Part shown: positions 1 to 7,989 of the stretch, in pieces | Layout: each line of letters begins with the position of its first letter | How positions within the stretch are numbered: the stretch's first letter is position 1 | Source of the DNA: JAZDRH01 sp047470865 | Lineage (GTDB): Bacteria; Pseudomonadota; Gammaproteobacteria; Pseudomonadales; Pseudomonadaceae | Reading direction: 5' to 3' | DNA: 64,000 nucleotides | Assembly (NCBI RefSeq): GCF_047470865.1 | Contig: NZ_JAZDRH010000002.1 | Location: forward strand, 158,981 to 222,980 | Position numbers and translations under genes: made by a program | The notes under the pieces: model-generated | Told to the model about the DNA's origin: nothing | The model's database searches: none | What the model saw: only the letters and a program-made list of their open reading frames with translations

Positions 1-100
1 TTGCTTTTATCGAGAGCTAGATAAGGATCTGAATTGGCAAACAGTAGAAGCTGTTATCAAAGATCCACATGAAATTTATCAAGGCACACAACATGAGTAA
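1..100 (+). CDS. hisI: Phosphoribosyl-AMP cyclohydrolase, 3' end only
   Basis: Only the last 32 codons are in the window, read from base 2 to a TAA at 98-100. They begin CFYRELD and end IYQGTQHE, which matches the C-terminus of stand-alone HisI proteins of pseudomonads. HisI opens the ring of phosphoribosyl-AMP in histidine synthesis. The following gene, hisE, does the preceding step in the pathway, and its start codon lies inside the end of hisI, so the two are translationally coupled. The identification rests on this short tail plus its position directly upstream of hisE. Confidence 0.8.
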   Translation, partial: CFYRELDKDLNWQTVEAVIKDPHEIYQGTQHE

Positions 101-428
101 CGATACATTAAGCCGCGTTGCGCAAGTTATTGAGGAACGTAAGCAAGCTGATCCTAGCTCATCCTACGTCGCCAGCTTGTACCAAAAAGGTATCAATAAA
201 ATTTTAGAAAAAATCGGCGAAGAAGCAACTGAAACCATTCTTGCCGCGAAAGACTGTGCAAATGGCGCCAGTGCTGAAGATGTTATTTATGAAACGGCTG
301 ATCTTTGGTTCCACAGTTTGGTAATGCTGGCGGCTTTGGGGCAGAAACCTCAAGCCGTTTTAGATGAACTTGAACGTCGCTTTGGCTTATCAGGTATTAC
401 TGAAAAAGCTTCGCGCACAGAAAAATAG
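93..428 (+). CDS. hisE: Phosphoribosyl-ATP pyrophosphatase
   Basis: The 111-residue protein has the HisE/MazG-like all-alpha signature, with KIGEEATETILAAKD and YETADLWFHSLVML carrying the acidic metal-binding residues. It hydrolyses phosphoribosyl-ATP to phosphoribosyl-AMP and pyrophosphate in the cytosol. An in-frame ATG exists at 69, but ATG 93 (MSNDTLSRVAQ) fits the family length and overlaps the hisI stop by 8 bases, so I use 93. Tat genes follow 15 bases later, as in Pseudomonas. Confidence 0.93.
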   Translation: MSNDTLSRVAQVIEERKQADPSSSYVASLYQKGINKILEKIGEEATETILAAKDCANGASAEDVIYETADLWFHSLVMLAALGQKPQAVLDELERRFGLSGITEKASRTEK

Positions 429-443
429 TAACAGGAGATAATT

Positions 444-689
444 ATGGGCATTAGCATGTGGCAGTTGCTAGTTATTCTAGCCATCGTAGTATTGTTATTC
501 GGTACTAAGCGCTTAAAAAATATCGGCTCTGATTTAGGCGGTGCGCTTAAAGGCTTTCGCAAAGCGATGAACGAAGACGGCGAGGAACAAAAAGCCAAGC
601 CACAAGATAATCTTCAACAGAACCAAAGCCAAACCATTGATGGCCAAGTGCAACATAACAAAGTTGAAGAGCCTGTTCGCAAGGATTAA
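444..689 (+). CDS. tatA: Sec-independent translocase subunit TatA
   Basis: This 81-residue protein has one N-terminal membrane helix (WQLLVILAIVVLLFG), the conserved hinge FGTKRLKNIGSDLGGALKGFRKAM, then a charged, Gln-rich tail. TatA polymerises to form the passage for folded twin-arginine proteins across the inner membrane. A good ribosome site (AGGAG) precedes ATG 444. It is first of a tatA-tatB-tatC run with short gaps. Confidence 0.95.
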   Translation: MGISMWQLLVILAIVVLLFGTKRLKNIGSDLGGALKGFRKAMNEDGEEQKAKPQDNLQQNQSQTIDGQVQHNKVEEPVRKD

Positions 690-697
690 TCCACATC

Positions 698-1093
698 ATG
701 TTTGATATTGGCTTTTCTGAACTGGTCGTTATTGGCTTGGTTGCCCTAGTGGTGTTAGGCCCAGAACGTTTGCCCAAAGCTGCGCGTACTGTCGGTATTT
801 TGGTAGGTCGTTTACGCAATAGCTTTAACTCTATTAAAGCTGACGTTGAGCGTGAATTAGGGGCCCAAGAACTACGCTTACAACTACGTAACGAAGAAAT
901 TTTACGTAAAGAACGCGAAATGCTTGAAAAAACAGCCCTAGAAACTAAAGAGGCGCTCAACACCCTTTCAGAACACAGGCAACAGGAGTCAGAATCAGCT
1001 CAGGTAACAGAACAACCAACACCAGCCGCTGAAGATGATCCTACGACAGCTACCCCTACTTCTACGGAAAAGACAGTTAACAAGCATGAGTAA
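698..1093 (+). CDS. tatB: Sec-independent translocase subunit TatB
   Basis: The protein (131 aa) starts MFDIGFSELVVIGLVALVVLGPERLP, the TatB hallmark with a conserved Glu in the membrane helix and the GPERLPKAART hinge. A long amphipathic region and a Thr/Glu/Pro-rich tail follow. TatB forms the signal-peptide receptor complex with TatC. The tatC start lies 8 bases before the tatB stop. Confidence 0.95.
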   Translation: MFDIGFSELVVIGLVALVVLGPERLPKAARTVGILVGRLRNSFNSIKADVERELGAQELRLQLRNEEILRKEREMLEKTALETKEALNTLSEHRQQESESAQVTEQPTPAAEDDPTTATPTSTEKTVNKHE

Positions 1094-1850
1094 CCCAGAA
1101 TATAATGATCAAGAGATGCCATTAGTTGCGCATCTCACTGAGCTACGTAGCCGCCTACTACGCTGCATTATTGTAGTATTTCTTCTATTCTTAGGTTTAT
1201 TCCCTTTTTCCCAAGAACTCTATGCTTTAGTCGCTGCTCCTGTGCGGGAGCTTTTGCCTGCTGGCTCAACTATGATTGCCACTGGCTTACCTTCTACCTT
1301 TTTTGCGCCCTTAAAGCTCATTGGCTATTTGGCTGTTTTTATTGCTGTACCTTATTTGCTCTACCAAGTTTGGAGCTTTATAGCGCCAGGCTTATATAAG
1401 CATGAAAAACGTATTGCAGTGCCAGTGCTGATATCAAGTATTTTATTATTCTATATTGGTATGGCTTTCGCTTATTTTGTTGTTTTCCCTATTATGGTTG
1501 CCTTTTTAACAGGGGTTAGCCCTGAAGGCGTGGTAGTAATGCCTGAAATCAGTCAATACTTAGACTTGGTTTTAGCACTCTTCTTTGCCTTTGGTTTTGC
1601 TTTTGAAGTACCTGTTGCTACCTTCTTGTTAATTTTTGTAGGCGTGGTTGATGCTGACTCAGTAAGCAAATCACGTCCCTATGTGATTGTCGGCTGCTTT
1701 ATTGTGGGCATGTTGTTAACCCCACCTGATGTTCTATCACAGATTTTGCTGGCTGTACCTATGTGGATTCTCTTTGAATTAGGCTTGTTACTAGGCCGTA
1801 TCATGACCAAAAGAGCGGCTGAATCCACATCCACTGACCTTGTTGAATGA
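1086..1850 (+). CDS. tatC: Sec-independent translocase subunit TatC
   Basis: TatC is the polytopic receptor for twin-arginine signal peptides. The 254-aa product shows the conserved start MPLVAHLTELRSRLLRC, six hydrophobic segments and the family motif YQVWSFIAPGLYKHEKR near residues 95-110. The open frame extends upstream to 1035, but ATG 1086 (MSNPEYNDQEM) gives the normal N-terminus and overlaps tatB. The next gene, rsmE, starts within the tatC stop (ATGA). Confidence 0.95.
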   Translation: MSNPEYNDQEMPLVAHLTELRSRLLRCIIVVFLLFLGLFPFSQELYALVAAPVRELLPAGSTMIATGLPSTFFAPLKLIGYLAVFIAVPYLLYQVWSFIAPGLYKHEKRIAVPVLISSILLFYIGMAFAYFVVFPIMVAFLTGVSPEGVVVMPEISQYLDLVLALFFAFGFAFEVPVATFLLIFVGVVDADSVSKSRPYVIVGCFIVGMLLTPPDVLSQILLAVPMWILFELGLLLGRIMTKRAAESTSTDLVE

Positions 1851-2554
1851 ACCTACTCCTGTTAACAGCAGATGATTTCATTAATGAACACGAAGTTATC
1901 ATTAGTGATCGTCGTTTGCAGCACCTGCAACAAGTTCACCAAGCCCAAATAGGCGACCAGTTACGCGCTGGCAAACTTAATGGCTTGCAAGGCACGGCTA
2001 TGCTTACTCAATTAAGTTCAACCCAAGCGCGTTTTACGGTTAACTTAAATCAACCTAGCCCAGCCAAACTCCCCCTTACTTTAATTCTGGCATTACCGCG
2101 CCCTAAAATGCTCAAGCGCACCTTGCAAACAGTTGCTAGCATGGGCGTAGCCCATTTAGTGTTGGTTAATAGCTACCGCGTTGAGAAAAGCTTTTGGCAA
2201 ACACCTTTTCTGCAAGAACAGGCTATTTACGAGCAACTAGTGCTAGGGCTAGAGCAAGCAAGAGATACTTATTTGCCAAAAGTCAGTATTGAAAAGCGCT
2301 TTAAGCCCTTTGTGCAAGATCGCTTACCCGAACTTAGCCAAAACACACGCAAGCTGGTGGCGCACCCTGGTGATTTTGCTGAGTGCCCTCGCGCGCTCAA
2401 CGAACCCGTCACCCTAGCTATTGGTCCAGAAGGTGGCTGGATTCCTTATGAAGTTGAACTGCTACAGCAAGCCGCCTTTGAGCCTATTCAATTAGGCCCA
2501 CGTATATTGCGCGTAGAAACAGCCGTGCCTGTGTTACTTGCGCGTTTATTTTGA
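1847..2554 (+). CDS. rsmE: 16S rRNA (uracil-1498-N3) methyltransferase
   Basis: RsmE is a SPOUT (trefoil-knot) methyltransferase that makes m3U1498 in 16S rRNA. The 235-aa protein has an N-terminal PUA-like region (DRRLQHLQQV), the phrase LPLTLILALPRPKMLKRTLQ, and the C-terminal SAM-binding knot with LAIGPEGGWIPYEVE and LGPRILRVETAVPVLL. It starts by ATGA overlap with tatC. Its 3' end overlaps the convergent merR-type gene by 9 bases. Confidence 0.93.
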   Translation: MNLLLLTADDFINEHEVIISDRRLQHLQQVHQAQIGDQLRAGKLNGLQGTAMLTQLSSTQARFTVNLNQPSPAKLPLTLILALPRPKMLKRTLQTVASMGVAHLVLVNSYRVEKSFWQTPFLQEQAIYEQLVLGLEQARDTYLPKVSIEKRFKPFVQDRLPELSQNTRKLVAHPGDFAECPRALNEPVTLAIGPEGGWIPYEVELLQQAAFEPIQLGPRILRVETAVPVLLARLF

Positions 2555-3001
2555 ATGTACCCCATGTACGCCTGAAATATGTCCAACTCCACCCTGAGCC
2601 GCCTCTACTGCACCGCTAGATAACTCCTGCAAAATACCGCAATGCTCTGCTGGCTTAGCGCTTAAACAACGATCTCGCAACACGTGCAACTGTTGTGCTA
2701 AGGCTTGCAACTCGGCAATACGCTGTTCTACATGCTGCACATGATCATCCACTAATTGATTAACATCGCCACATTCAGCACTGGGAGAGTCTTTAATCAA
2801 CAATAAACGGCGAATCTCATCTAAAGACATATCCAACGAACGGCATTGACGAATAAAGTTTAAGCGTTCCTCATGCAAGGCGTGGTATTCACGAAAATTG
2901 CCTTCACTACGTGGTGGTTCTGGGAGTAAGCCTTGTTTCTCGTAATACCTTATTGTCTCAATCTGAGTGGCGGTCTTTTTTGCCAATTCACCAATACGCA
3001 T
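2546..3001 (-). CDS. cadR: MerR-family Cd(II)/Pb(II)-responsive regulator, CadR-like
   Basis: This 151-aa regulator has an N-terminal MerR winged helix (MRIGELAKKTATQIETIRYYEKQGLL), a dimerisation coiled coil, and three cysteines placed as in CadR/PbrR: one in AECGD near residue 77 and two in DRCLSAKPAEHCG near 112-119. The C-terminus contains several His. CadR-type proteins untwist a promoter with an overlong spacer when they bind metal. The gene diverges from cadA, and the 92-bp gap holds such a promoter. The symbol is by analogy; the metal specificity is inferred. Confidence 0.85.
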   Translation of the reverse strand: MRIGELAKKTATQIETIRYYEKQGLLPEPPRSEGNFREYHALHEERLNFIRQCRSLDMSLDEIRRLLLIKDSPSAECGDVNQLVDDHVQHVEQRIAELQALAQQLHVLRDRCLSAKPAEHCGILQELSSGAVEAAQGGVGHISGVHGVHSK

Positions 3002-3033
3002 AAAACATCCTCTTGATTATTGTTCCTTACCTA

Positions 3034-3064
3034 TTGACTCTGTAGTTACTACAGGGTTTTTAAT
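3034..3064 (+). promoter_or_regulatory. MerR-type promoter/operator of cadA
   Basis: A -35 box TTGACT (3034-3039) and a -10 box TTTAAT (3059-3064) are 19 bp apart, longer than the normal 17. The spacer contains the dyad CTGTAG-TTA-CTACAG at 3040-3054. This is the classic arrangement for activation by a MerR-family protein, which fits the divergent cadR-like gene. ATG of cadA is 30 bp downstream. Confidence 0.75.
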
Positions 3065-3093
3065 GCTAGCCACTATATGAAAAGGGGCTGGAT

Positions 3094-5388
3094 ATGTCGA
3101 ATAAAAACCAGTGCTGCCATCAAGATGCCGAAAAGCTGAATTGTGCAACACAAAGCTTACATGAGCATGAGCATGAGCATGAGCATGAGCATGAGCATGA
3201 GCATGAGCATGAGCATGAGCATGAGCATTCAAATTGTGGTGGGCAGCATCAAAGCTCACCAGTAGAAAAACCTATTAGACTGCAAAAAGGGCACATAGCA
3301 ACAGAGCTACGTATTGAGCAAATGGATTGCCCTACCGAAGAGCGCCTAATACGCCAGAAGCTTGAACCTATGGTGGCGGTAAGTGCACTGCAATTTAATA
3401 TTATGCAACGTCGTTTGACAGTACATCACAATGCCAGTGTTTATGAGCAAATCATTCAAGCCTTGCACGATGTTGGTTTAGAGGCCGTGCCTTATGCACA
3501 AGAAAAACCCAATAATGCTGCAAGCGCTCAAGCGAAACAGCGCTTAATTTGGCGTTTAACTTGTGCTGGCGTATTTGCCATTGGTGCAGAAATTTTGCAC
3601 CAAATATTTAGCTTTGAATGGCTCAGCCTTGCAGCAGCCTTAGTTAGCCTTGCTTTAGTAGGCCCACATGTTTTCAAAAAAGGCTGGATTGCTGTACGCA
3701 ATTTAAATTTCAATATAAATGCCTTGATGTCAATTGCGGTAACAGGTGCCGTCATTATTGGACAATGGCCTGAAGCGGCCATGGTTATGTGGTTGTTTGC
3801 TATTGCAGAGGAGATAGAAGCCAGATCCTTAGATCGTGCACGCAATGCGGTGCAAGGTTTAATGGCAATGACACCAGAAACAGCTTTAGTCCAACAGGGA
3901 AGTAACTGGGTAGAAACGCCTGCTCAAGATATCCCTTTAGGCGCTATTATTCGCCTGCGCCCTGGTGAACGTGTTGCACTGGATGGCGAAGTTGTGCAGG
4001 GACAATCTAGTGTAAATCAGGCGGCTATTACTGGGGAAAGTATCCCAGTAGAAAAACAGCTAGGCGATAAATTATTTGCTGGCACTATTAACACCTCCAA
4101 TGAGCTACTCTATCGTTCCAGTGCATTAGCCAATAACAGCATGCTGGCACGTATTATTCATTTAGTTGAAGAAGCTCAAGGCAGCAAAGCCCCGACCCAA
4201 CGTTTTATCGATAATTTTTCTCGCTATTACACTCCGGCAGCCATGCTACTGGCTTTGCTGATTGCATTAGTTCCGCCGCTATTTTTTGCAGGAGCTTGGT
4301 TAGATTGGATTTATAAGGCGCTAGTTATTTTGGTTATCGCCTGTCCTTGCGCTTTGGTTATTTCTACCCCTGTCGCTGTTGTTAGCGCATTAACCAGCGC
4401 GGCGCGCCAAGGTATTTTAATCAAAGGCGGCGCCTACTTAGAACAAGGCCGCCATCTTAAAACCATTGCCTTTGATAAAACAGGAACCTTAACTGTTGGC
4501 AAACCTTCTCTCACAGACAGTCTATTTTTAGCAGAAGATAAACAAGCAGCAACTGACATTGCTTACAGCCTTAGCCAGCGTTCTGATCACCCTGTTTCAC
4601 TGGCAGTCAGCCAAGGCTTAGCAGAGCAATCTCCCACTCAATTTTCAGTAACTGACTTTGAAGCGCTACTGGGTTTAGGCAGCAAAGGTATTATTGAAGG
4701 TAAAACCTATTGGCTTGGCAACTTGCGTTTAATGCAGCAGTTAAAACTGGCCGACAGCCGCTTAACTGATCAAATTTTGGCCTTTGAACAGCAAGGAAAA
4801 ACCTGCGTTAGTCTGGCCTCTGAAACGGGTGTACTGGCTATTTTTGCGGTATCAGATCGCATTCGAAGCAGTACAAAAGAAGCCATGCAAGCGCTAAAAG
4901 CCTTAGGCGTGGACAGCTTAATGCTCAGTGGTGACAACCAATACGCTGCCAATACTATTGCGCAGCAAGCAGGCATCACACAAGCGCGCGGCGAACTATT
5001 GCCGAATGACAAACTAGCGACTATTACCCAGTTACAAACTAAACAAGTCGTAGGTATGGTAGGTGATGGCATTAATGATGCGCCTGCACTGGCTAAAGCA
5101 GATATTGGTTTTGCGATGGGCGCAGCAGGAACAGATACAGCAATAGAAACGGCTGATGTTGCGTTAATGGATGATGATTTAAATAAGCTGCCGCAATTTA
5201 TTCGTATATCCAAACGTACTTTCAGCATTCTTGTGCAAAATATTAGTTTTGCCTTATTCATTAAGCTGGTTTTTTTAGCCCTAGCTTTAGCAGGTAGTGC
5301 CACTATGTGGATGGCTGTTTTTGCCGATATGGGTGCCAGCATGTTAGTCATCTTAAACAGCTTACGCTTGCTGAAAAAAGAGAAATAA
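3094..5388 (+). CDS. cadA: Cd2+/Zn2+/Pb2+-exporting P1B-type ATPase with Glu-His repeat
   Basis: This 764-aa inner-membrane heavy-metal pump has a heavy-metal-associated domain with the CadA-type motif MDCPTEE (about residues 75-81), TGES in the actuator domain, the membrane CPC motif (IACPCALVIST), the phosphorylation site DKTGTLT, and the hinge GDGINDAPALAKADIG. The N-terminus is Cys/His-rich and carries an alternating His-Glu tract of 23 residues from about residue 23. CPC, together with the divergent CadR-like regulator, points to Cd/Zn/Pb rather than copper. Tract length may vary by slippage in hexamer steps without breaking the frame. Confidence 0.93.
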   Translation: MSNKNQCCHQDAEKLNCATQSLHEHEHEHEHEHEHEHEHEHEHEHSNCGGQHQSSPVEKPIRLQKGHIATELRIEQMDCPTEERLIRQKLEPMVAVSALQFNIMQRRLTVHHNASVYEQIIQALHDVGLEAVPYAQEKPNNAASAQAKQRLIWRLTCAGVFAIGAEILHQIFSFEWLSLAAALVSLALVGPHVFKKGWIAVRNLNFNINALMSIAVTGAVIIGQWPEAAMVMWLFAIAEEIEARSLDRARNAVQGLMAMTPETALVQQGSNWVETPAQDIPLGAIIRLRPGERVALDGEVVQGQSSVNQAAITGESIPVEKQLGDKLFAGTINTSNELLYRSSALANNSMLARIIHLVEEAQGSKAPTQRFIDNFSRYYTPAAMLLALLIALVPPLFFAGAWLDWIYKALVILVIACPCALVISTPVAVVSALTSAARQGILIKGGAYLEQGRHLKTIAFDKTGTLTVGKPSLTDSLFLAEDKQAATDIAYSLSQRSDHPVSLAVSQGLAEQSPTQFSVTDFEALLGLGSKGIIEGKTYWLGNLRLMQQLKLADSRLTDQILAFEQQGKTCVSLASETGVLAIFAVSDRIRSSTKEAMQALKALGVDSLMLSGDNQYAANTIAQQAGITQARGELLPNDKLATITQLQTKQVVGMVGDGINDAPALAKADIGFAMGAAGTDTAIETADVALMDDDLNKLPQFIRISKRTFSILVQNISFALFIKLVFLALALAGSATMWMAVFADMGASMLVILNSLRLLKKEK
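3160..3228 (+). repeat. Hexamer tandem repeat (CATGAG)n in cadA
   Basis: The hexamer CATGAG is repeated without interruption for 69 bases (11.5 units), encoding His(Glu-His)11. The repeat is perfect at DNA level, so synonymous drift has not yet touched it, which suggests recent or ongoing expansion. Unit length is a multiple of three, so copy-number change keeps the frame. Confidence 0.95.
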
Positions 5389-5396
5389 CCTCTCAC

Positions 5397-5429
5397 TTAA
5401 AAGCTCAAGCTGACAACTTGAGCTTTTAA
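5397..5429. terminator. Bidirectional terminator between cadA and dtd
   Basis: A 13-bp perfect stem (5397-5409 with 5417-5429) with a 7-base loop ends in T/A runs on both strands. It lies at the convergent 3' ends of cadA and dtd and includes the dtd stop codon. Confidence 0.8.
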
Positions 5430-5863
5430 ACTTCCAATAAAAATGTCACAGGCCCATCATTAACTAAACTCACTTGCATATCTGCCGCAAATTGCCCTGT
5501 TGCTACTTGTTGATGCTGTTGTTGAGCTTTATTTACCAAACTATTAAACAATTGTTCAGCTAGCTGAGGGCTAGCCGCACTAGAAAAGCTAGGGCGCATG
5601 CCAGACTGAGTATTAGCGGCTAAGGTAAATTGAGACACCAACAATAGCCCGCCTTGAATATCTTTTACTGAAAGATTCATCTTGCCATTTGCATCACTAA
5701 AAACACGGTAACCTAATAGCTTATGCAACATTTTATCAACATGCTGCTCGCTATCTTGTGGCTCAACCGCTAGCAATACCAATAAGCCTTGGCCAATTTC
5801 GCCTAGCGTTTTTTCAGCAACCTCTACACGGGCTTGAGTTACGCGTTGAATTAATGCCTTCAT
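5426..5863 (-). CDS. dtd: D-aminoacyl-tRNA deacylase
   Basis: This 145-aa protein removes D-amino acids (and Gly from tRNA-Ala) from mischarged tRNA. It begins MKALIQRVTQARVEV and has the family signatures SQFTLAANT and, near the end, NDGPVTFLLEV (the cross-subunit GP motif). Length and start agree with the family. An fbp gene is upstream on the same strand, separated by a terminator. Confidence 0.95.
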   Translation of the reverse strand: MKALIQRVTQARVEVAEKTLGEIGQGLLVLLAVEPQDSEQHVDKMLHKLLGYRVFSDANGKMNLSVKDIQGGLLLVSQFTLAANTQSGMRPSFSSAASPQLAEQLFNSLVNKAQQQHQQVATGQFAADMQVSLVNDGPVTFLLEV

Positions 5864-5881
5864 CTTTTCTCCTTAGCTAAA

Positions 5882-5904
5882 AATGCCGAGCTAAGCTCGG
5901 CATT
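5882..5904 (-). terminator. Rho-independent terminator after fbp
   Basis: A GC-rich hairpin with arms AATGCCGAG and CTCGGCATT is followed on the minus strand by TTTT. It lies between the fbp stop and the dtd start, so dtd probably has its own promoter. Confidence 0.65.
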
Positions 5905-5921
5905 ATCAACACAGTAATTTA

Positions 5922-6938
5922 TTACTTTTGCGCATCAATATGGTATTGCGTAATGCGCTTAACTTCTTCTTTAGAACCTAAGAATACGGCAATACGCTCA
6001 TGCAAGCTTTGAGGCTGAACCTCTAAAATGCGTTGGTAGCCATTGGTTGAAGCGCCACCTGCCTGCTCAACAATAAATGACATAGGGTTGGCTTCATACA
6101 ATAAACGTAATTTGCCTGGTTTTTCTGGCTCTCGGGCATCACGTGGATACATGAATACGCCACCGCGCGTCAAAATACGATGCACATCCGCCACCATAGA
6201 GGCAATCCAGCGCATATTATAATTTTTCTTTAACTCGCCAGTTTCACCCGCCAACATCTGATCAACATAGCCTTTTACTGGTGCTTCCCAGTGGCGCATA
6301 TTAGACATATTAATAGCAAATTCAGCCGTTGTTTCAGGGATACGCATATTTTCGTGGGTTAACACAAAAGATCCCATTTCACTATCCAGTGTAAACCCAT
6401 AAACGCCATCACCTAAGGTCAGCACCAACATAGTTTGCGGACCATAAATCGCATAGCCTGCCGCTGCCTGTTCTGTACCTGGTTGCAAGAAAGCATCTTC
6501 GCTAAGATCACCGCCTGCGGCATTTTTATCTGGGCAACGCAGCACCGAGAAAATAGTACCTACGGAAACGTTGACATCAATATTACTTGAGCCATCAAGT
6601 GGGTCAAAAACTAATAAATATGAACCTTTCGGATATTTTCCTGGAATTTGATAGGCTTTTTCCATCTCCTCAGAAGCCATAGCTGCTAAGTGGCCACCCC
6701 ACTCATTAGCTTCTAGCAAAATTTCATTCGATAAAATATCTAATTTTTTCTGTACTTCACCCTGTACGTTTTCGGTTCCCATGCTACCTAACACTCCACC
6801 TAAGGCACCTTTTGCTACTTGGTGGCTAATCATTTTGCAAGCACGTGCTACTACTTCAATCAAAAAGCGCAATTCAGCAGGAGTTTGACGAGCGCGAGTT
6901 TGCTCAATAAGAAAACGGCTAAGGCTGGTACGAGACAT
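5922..6938 (-). CDS. fbp: Class I fructose-1,6-bisphosphatase
   Basis: The 338-aa enzyme dephosphorylates fructose-1,6-bisphosphate in gluconeogenesis. It has the metal-binding motif DPLDGSSNIDVN, the sugar-phosphate residues around KKNYNMRWIASMVADVHRIL, and RLLYEANPMSFIVEQAGG. The open frame runs upstream to 6986, but ATG 6938 (MSRTSLSRFL) has a GGAG site at good spacing. Length is near the E. coli enzyme (332 aa). Confidence 0.95.
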   Translation of the reverse strand: MSRTSLSRFLIEQTRARQTPAELRFLIEVVARACKMISHQVAKGALGGVLGSMGTENVQGEVQKKLDILSNEILLEANEWGGHLAAMASEEMEKAYQIPGKYPKGSYLLVFDPLDGSSNIDVNVSVGTIFSVLRCPDKNAAGGDLSEDAFLQPGTEQAAAGYAIYGPQTMLVLTLGDGVYGFTLDSEMGSFVLTHENMRIPETTAEFAINMSNMRHWEAPVKGYVDQMLAGETGELKKNYNMRWIASMVADVHRILTRGGVFMYPRDAREPEKPGKLRLLYEANPMSFIVEQAGGASTNGYQRILEVQPQSLHERIAVFLGSKEEVKRITQYHIDAQK

Positions 6939-7146
6939 GGAAGGCTCCAAAAGAATAATCTGCGGGCATTTTACTCTTTTACGCAACAGAATGCTTGGTT
7001 AGCTAGATATTTATTAAAATATTGATCTAAGCACAGATTAGATAATTAAAAATCGCCATGATTAATCGGCTTTACATACTGCCACGACTAATCTTTGTGA
7101 CAACTTCATAAAAAGTTCCGCAAAAATTATTCAAAGTCTTGCCATC

Positions 7147-7160
7147 TTGAGCTATGTCAA
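7147..7160 (+). promoter_or_regulatory. Possible Anr/Fnr box upstream of ompW
   Basis: The sequence TTGAG-CTAT-GTCAA matches 8 of 10 positions of the Fnr/Anr consensus half-sites. It lies about 70 bp before the ompW start, close to where an activator at -41.5 would sit. ompW genes in related bacteria are often oxygen-regulated. I see no convincing -10 box to fix the promoter. Confidence 0.4.
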
Positions 7161-7230
7161 ATCTTATTGCTCAGCACACGGCAAACTAAGGCGACACACA
7201 CCAAGAACGCTACCAAAAGGGAGCATTAAT

Positions 7231-7923
7231 ATGCGTAAGTCTTTATTCACAGCGTCTCTGCTAGCTCTAGCAGTTGCTACTCCAGCCGCTTTTGCTCACC
7301 AAGCAGGCGACATCATTGTTCGTGCAGGTGCTGTAACTGTTACTACTAATGAAGATAGTAGCAAAATCAAAGTTAATGGCGCTAAAATTGATGGCACCAA
7401 AGCTAAACTTAATGATAATACTCAGCTAGGTTTAAACTTTGCCTACATGGTAACTGATAACATTGGTATTGAGTTACTTGCAGCAACTCCATTTAAACAC
7501 ACTGCAAAAGTAGCTGGGCTTGATGCTGCCACTGGCATTGATGGCTTAGATGGTAAGTTAGGTACATTCAAACACTTACCACCTACTTTAAGTGCTGTTT
7601 GGTACCCAATGGATGGCTCTTGGAAATTCCAACCTTATGTTGGCCTAGGTGTTAACTACACTTGGTTCTTTGATGAAAAAGTTTCAAGCAGCGCAAAAAA
7701 TGGTCCAGGTGAGTATCGTAAACTAAAAGTTAAAGACTCTTGGGGTTGGGCAGCACAAATTGGTGCTGACTATATGCTAACTGACAACCTCTTAATTAAC
7801 GGCCAAATTCGTTATATTGATATCAACACTGATGCTTCTGTGCAAACAGCATTAGGCAAAGCCAAAGTTGGTATCGACGTTAAACCATGGGTTTACATGG
7901 TTGGCCTAGGCTACAAATTCTAA
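7231..7923 (+). CDS. ompW: OmpW-family outer membrane protein
   Basis: The 230-aa precursor has a clear signal peptide (MRKSLFTASLLALAVATPAAFA) followed by HQAGDIIVRAGAVTV, the usual OmpW mature start. Alternating beta segments end in an aromatic C-terminus (GLGYKF), as needed for Bam-dependent insertion of an 8-stranded barrel. The open frame begins at 7147, but ATG 7231 has an AGGGAG site and starts the signal peptide correctly. OmpW forms a narrow hydrophobic channel; its cargo is not evident from sequence. Confidence 0.92.
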   Translation: MRKSLFTASLLALAVATPAAFAHQAGDIIVRAGAVTVTTNEDSSKIKVNGAKIDGTKAKLNDNTQLGLNFAYMVTDNIGIELLAATPFKHTAKVAGLDAATGIDGLDGKLGTFKHLPPTLSAVWYPMDGSWKFQPYVGLGVNYTWFFDEKVSSSAKNGPGEYRKLKVKDSWGWAAQIGADYMLTDNLLINGQIRYIDINTDASVQTALGKAKVGIDVKPWVYMVGLGYKF

Positions 7924-7938
7924 GATTTGTTAGCTAAC

Positions 7939-7966
7939 AAAATGGGCGCTTTAAGCGCCCATTTTT
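7939..7966 (+). terminator. Terminator of ompW
   Basis: The stem AAATGGGCGCTT/AAGCGCCCATTT is followed by a T run, 16 bases after the ompW stop. It also faces the convergent gene at 7990. Confidence 0.85.
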
Positions 7967-7989
7967 ATTGCCTAGCAAAAACTAAGCTA

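Noticed and set aside
3160..3228. CATGAG array as a CRISPR-like repeat
   Set aside because: It is a contiguous 6-bp tandem repeat inside a coding frame, without spacers.
3017..3259. Minus-strand frame with an Ala-His repeat opposite cadA
   Set aside because: It is the mirror of the CATGAG array and has no independent support.
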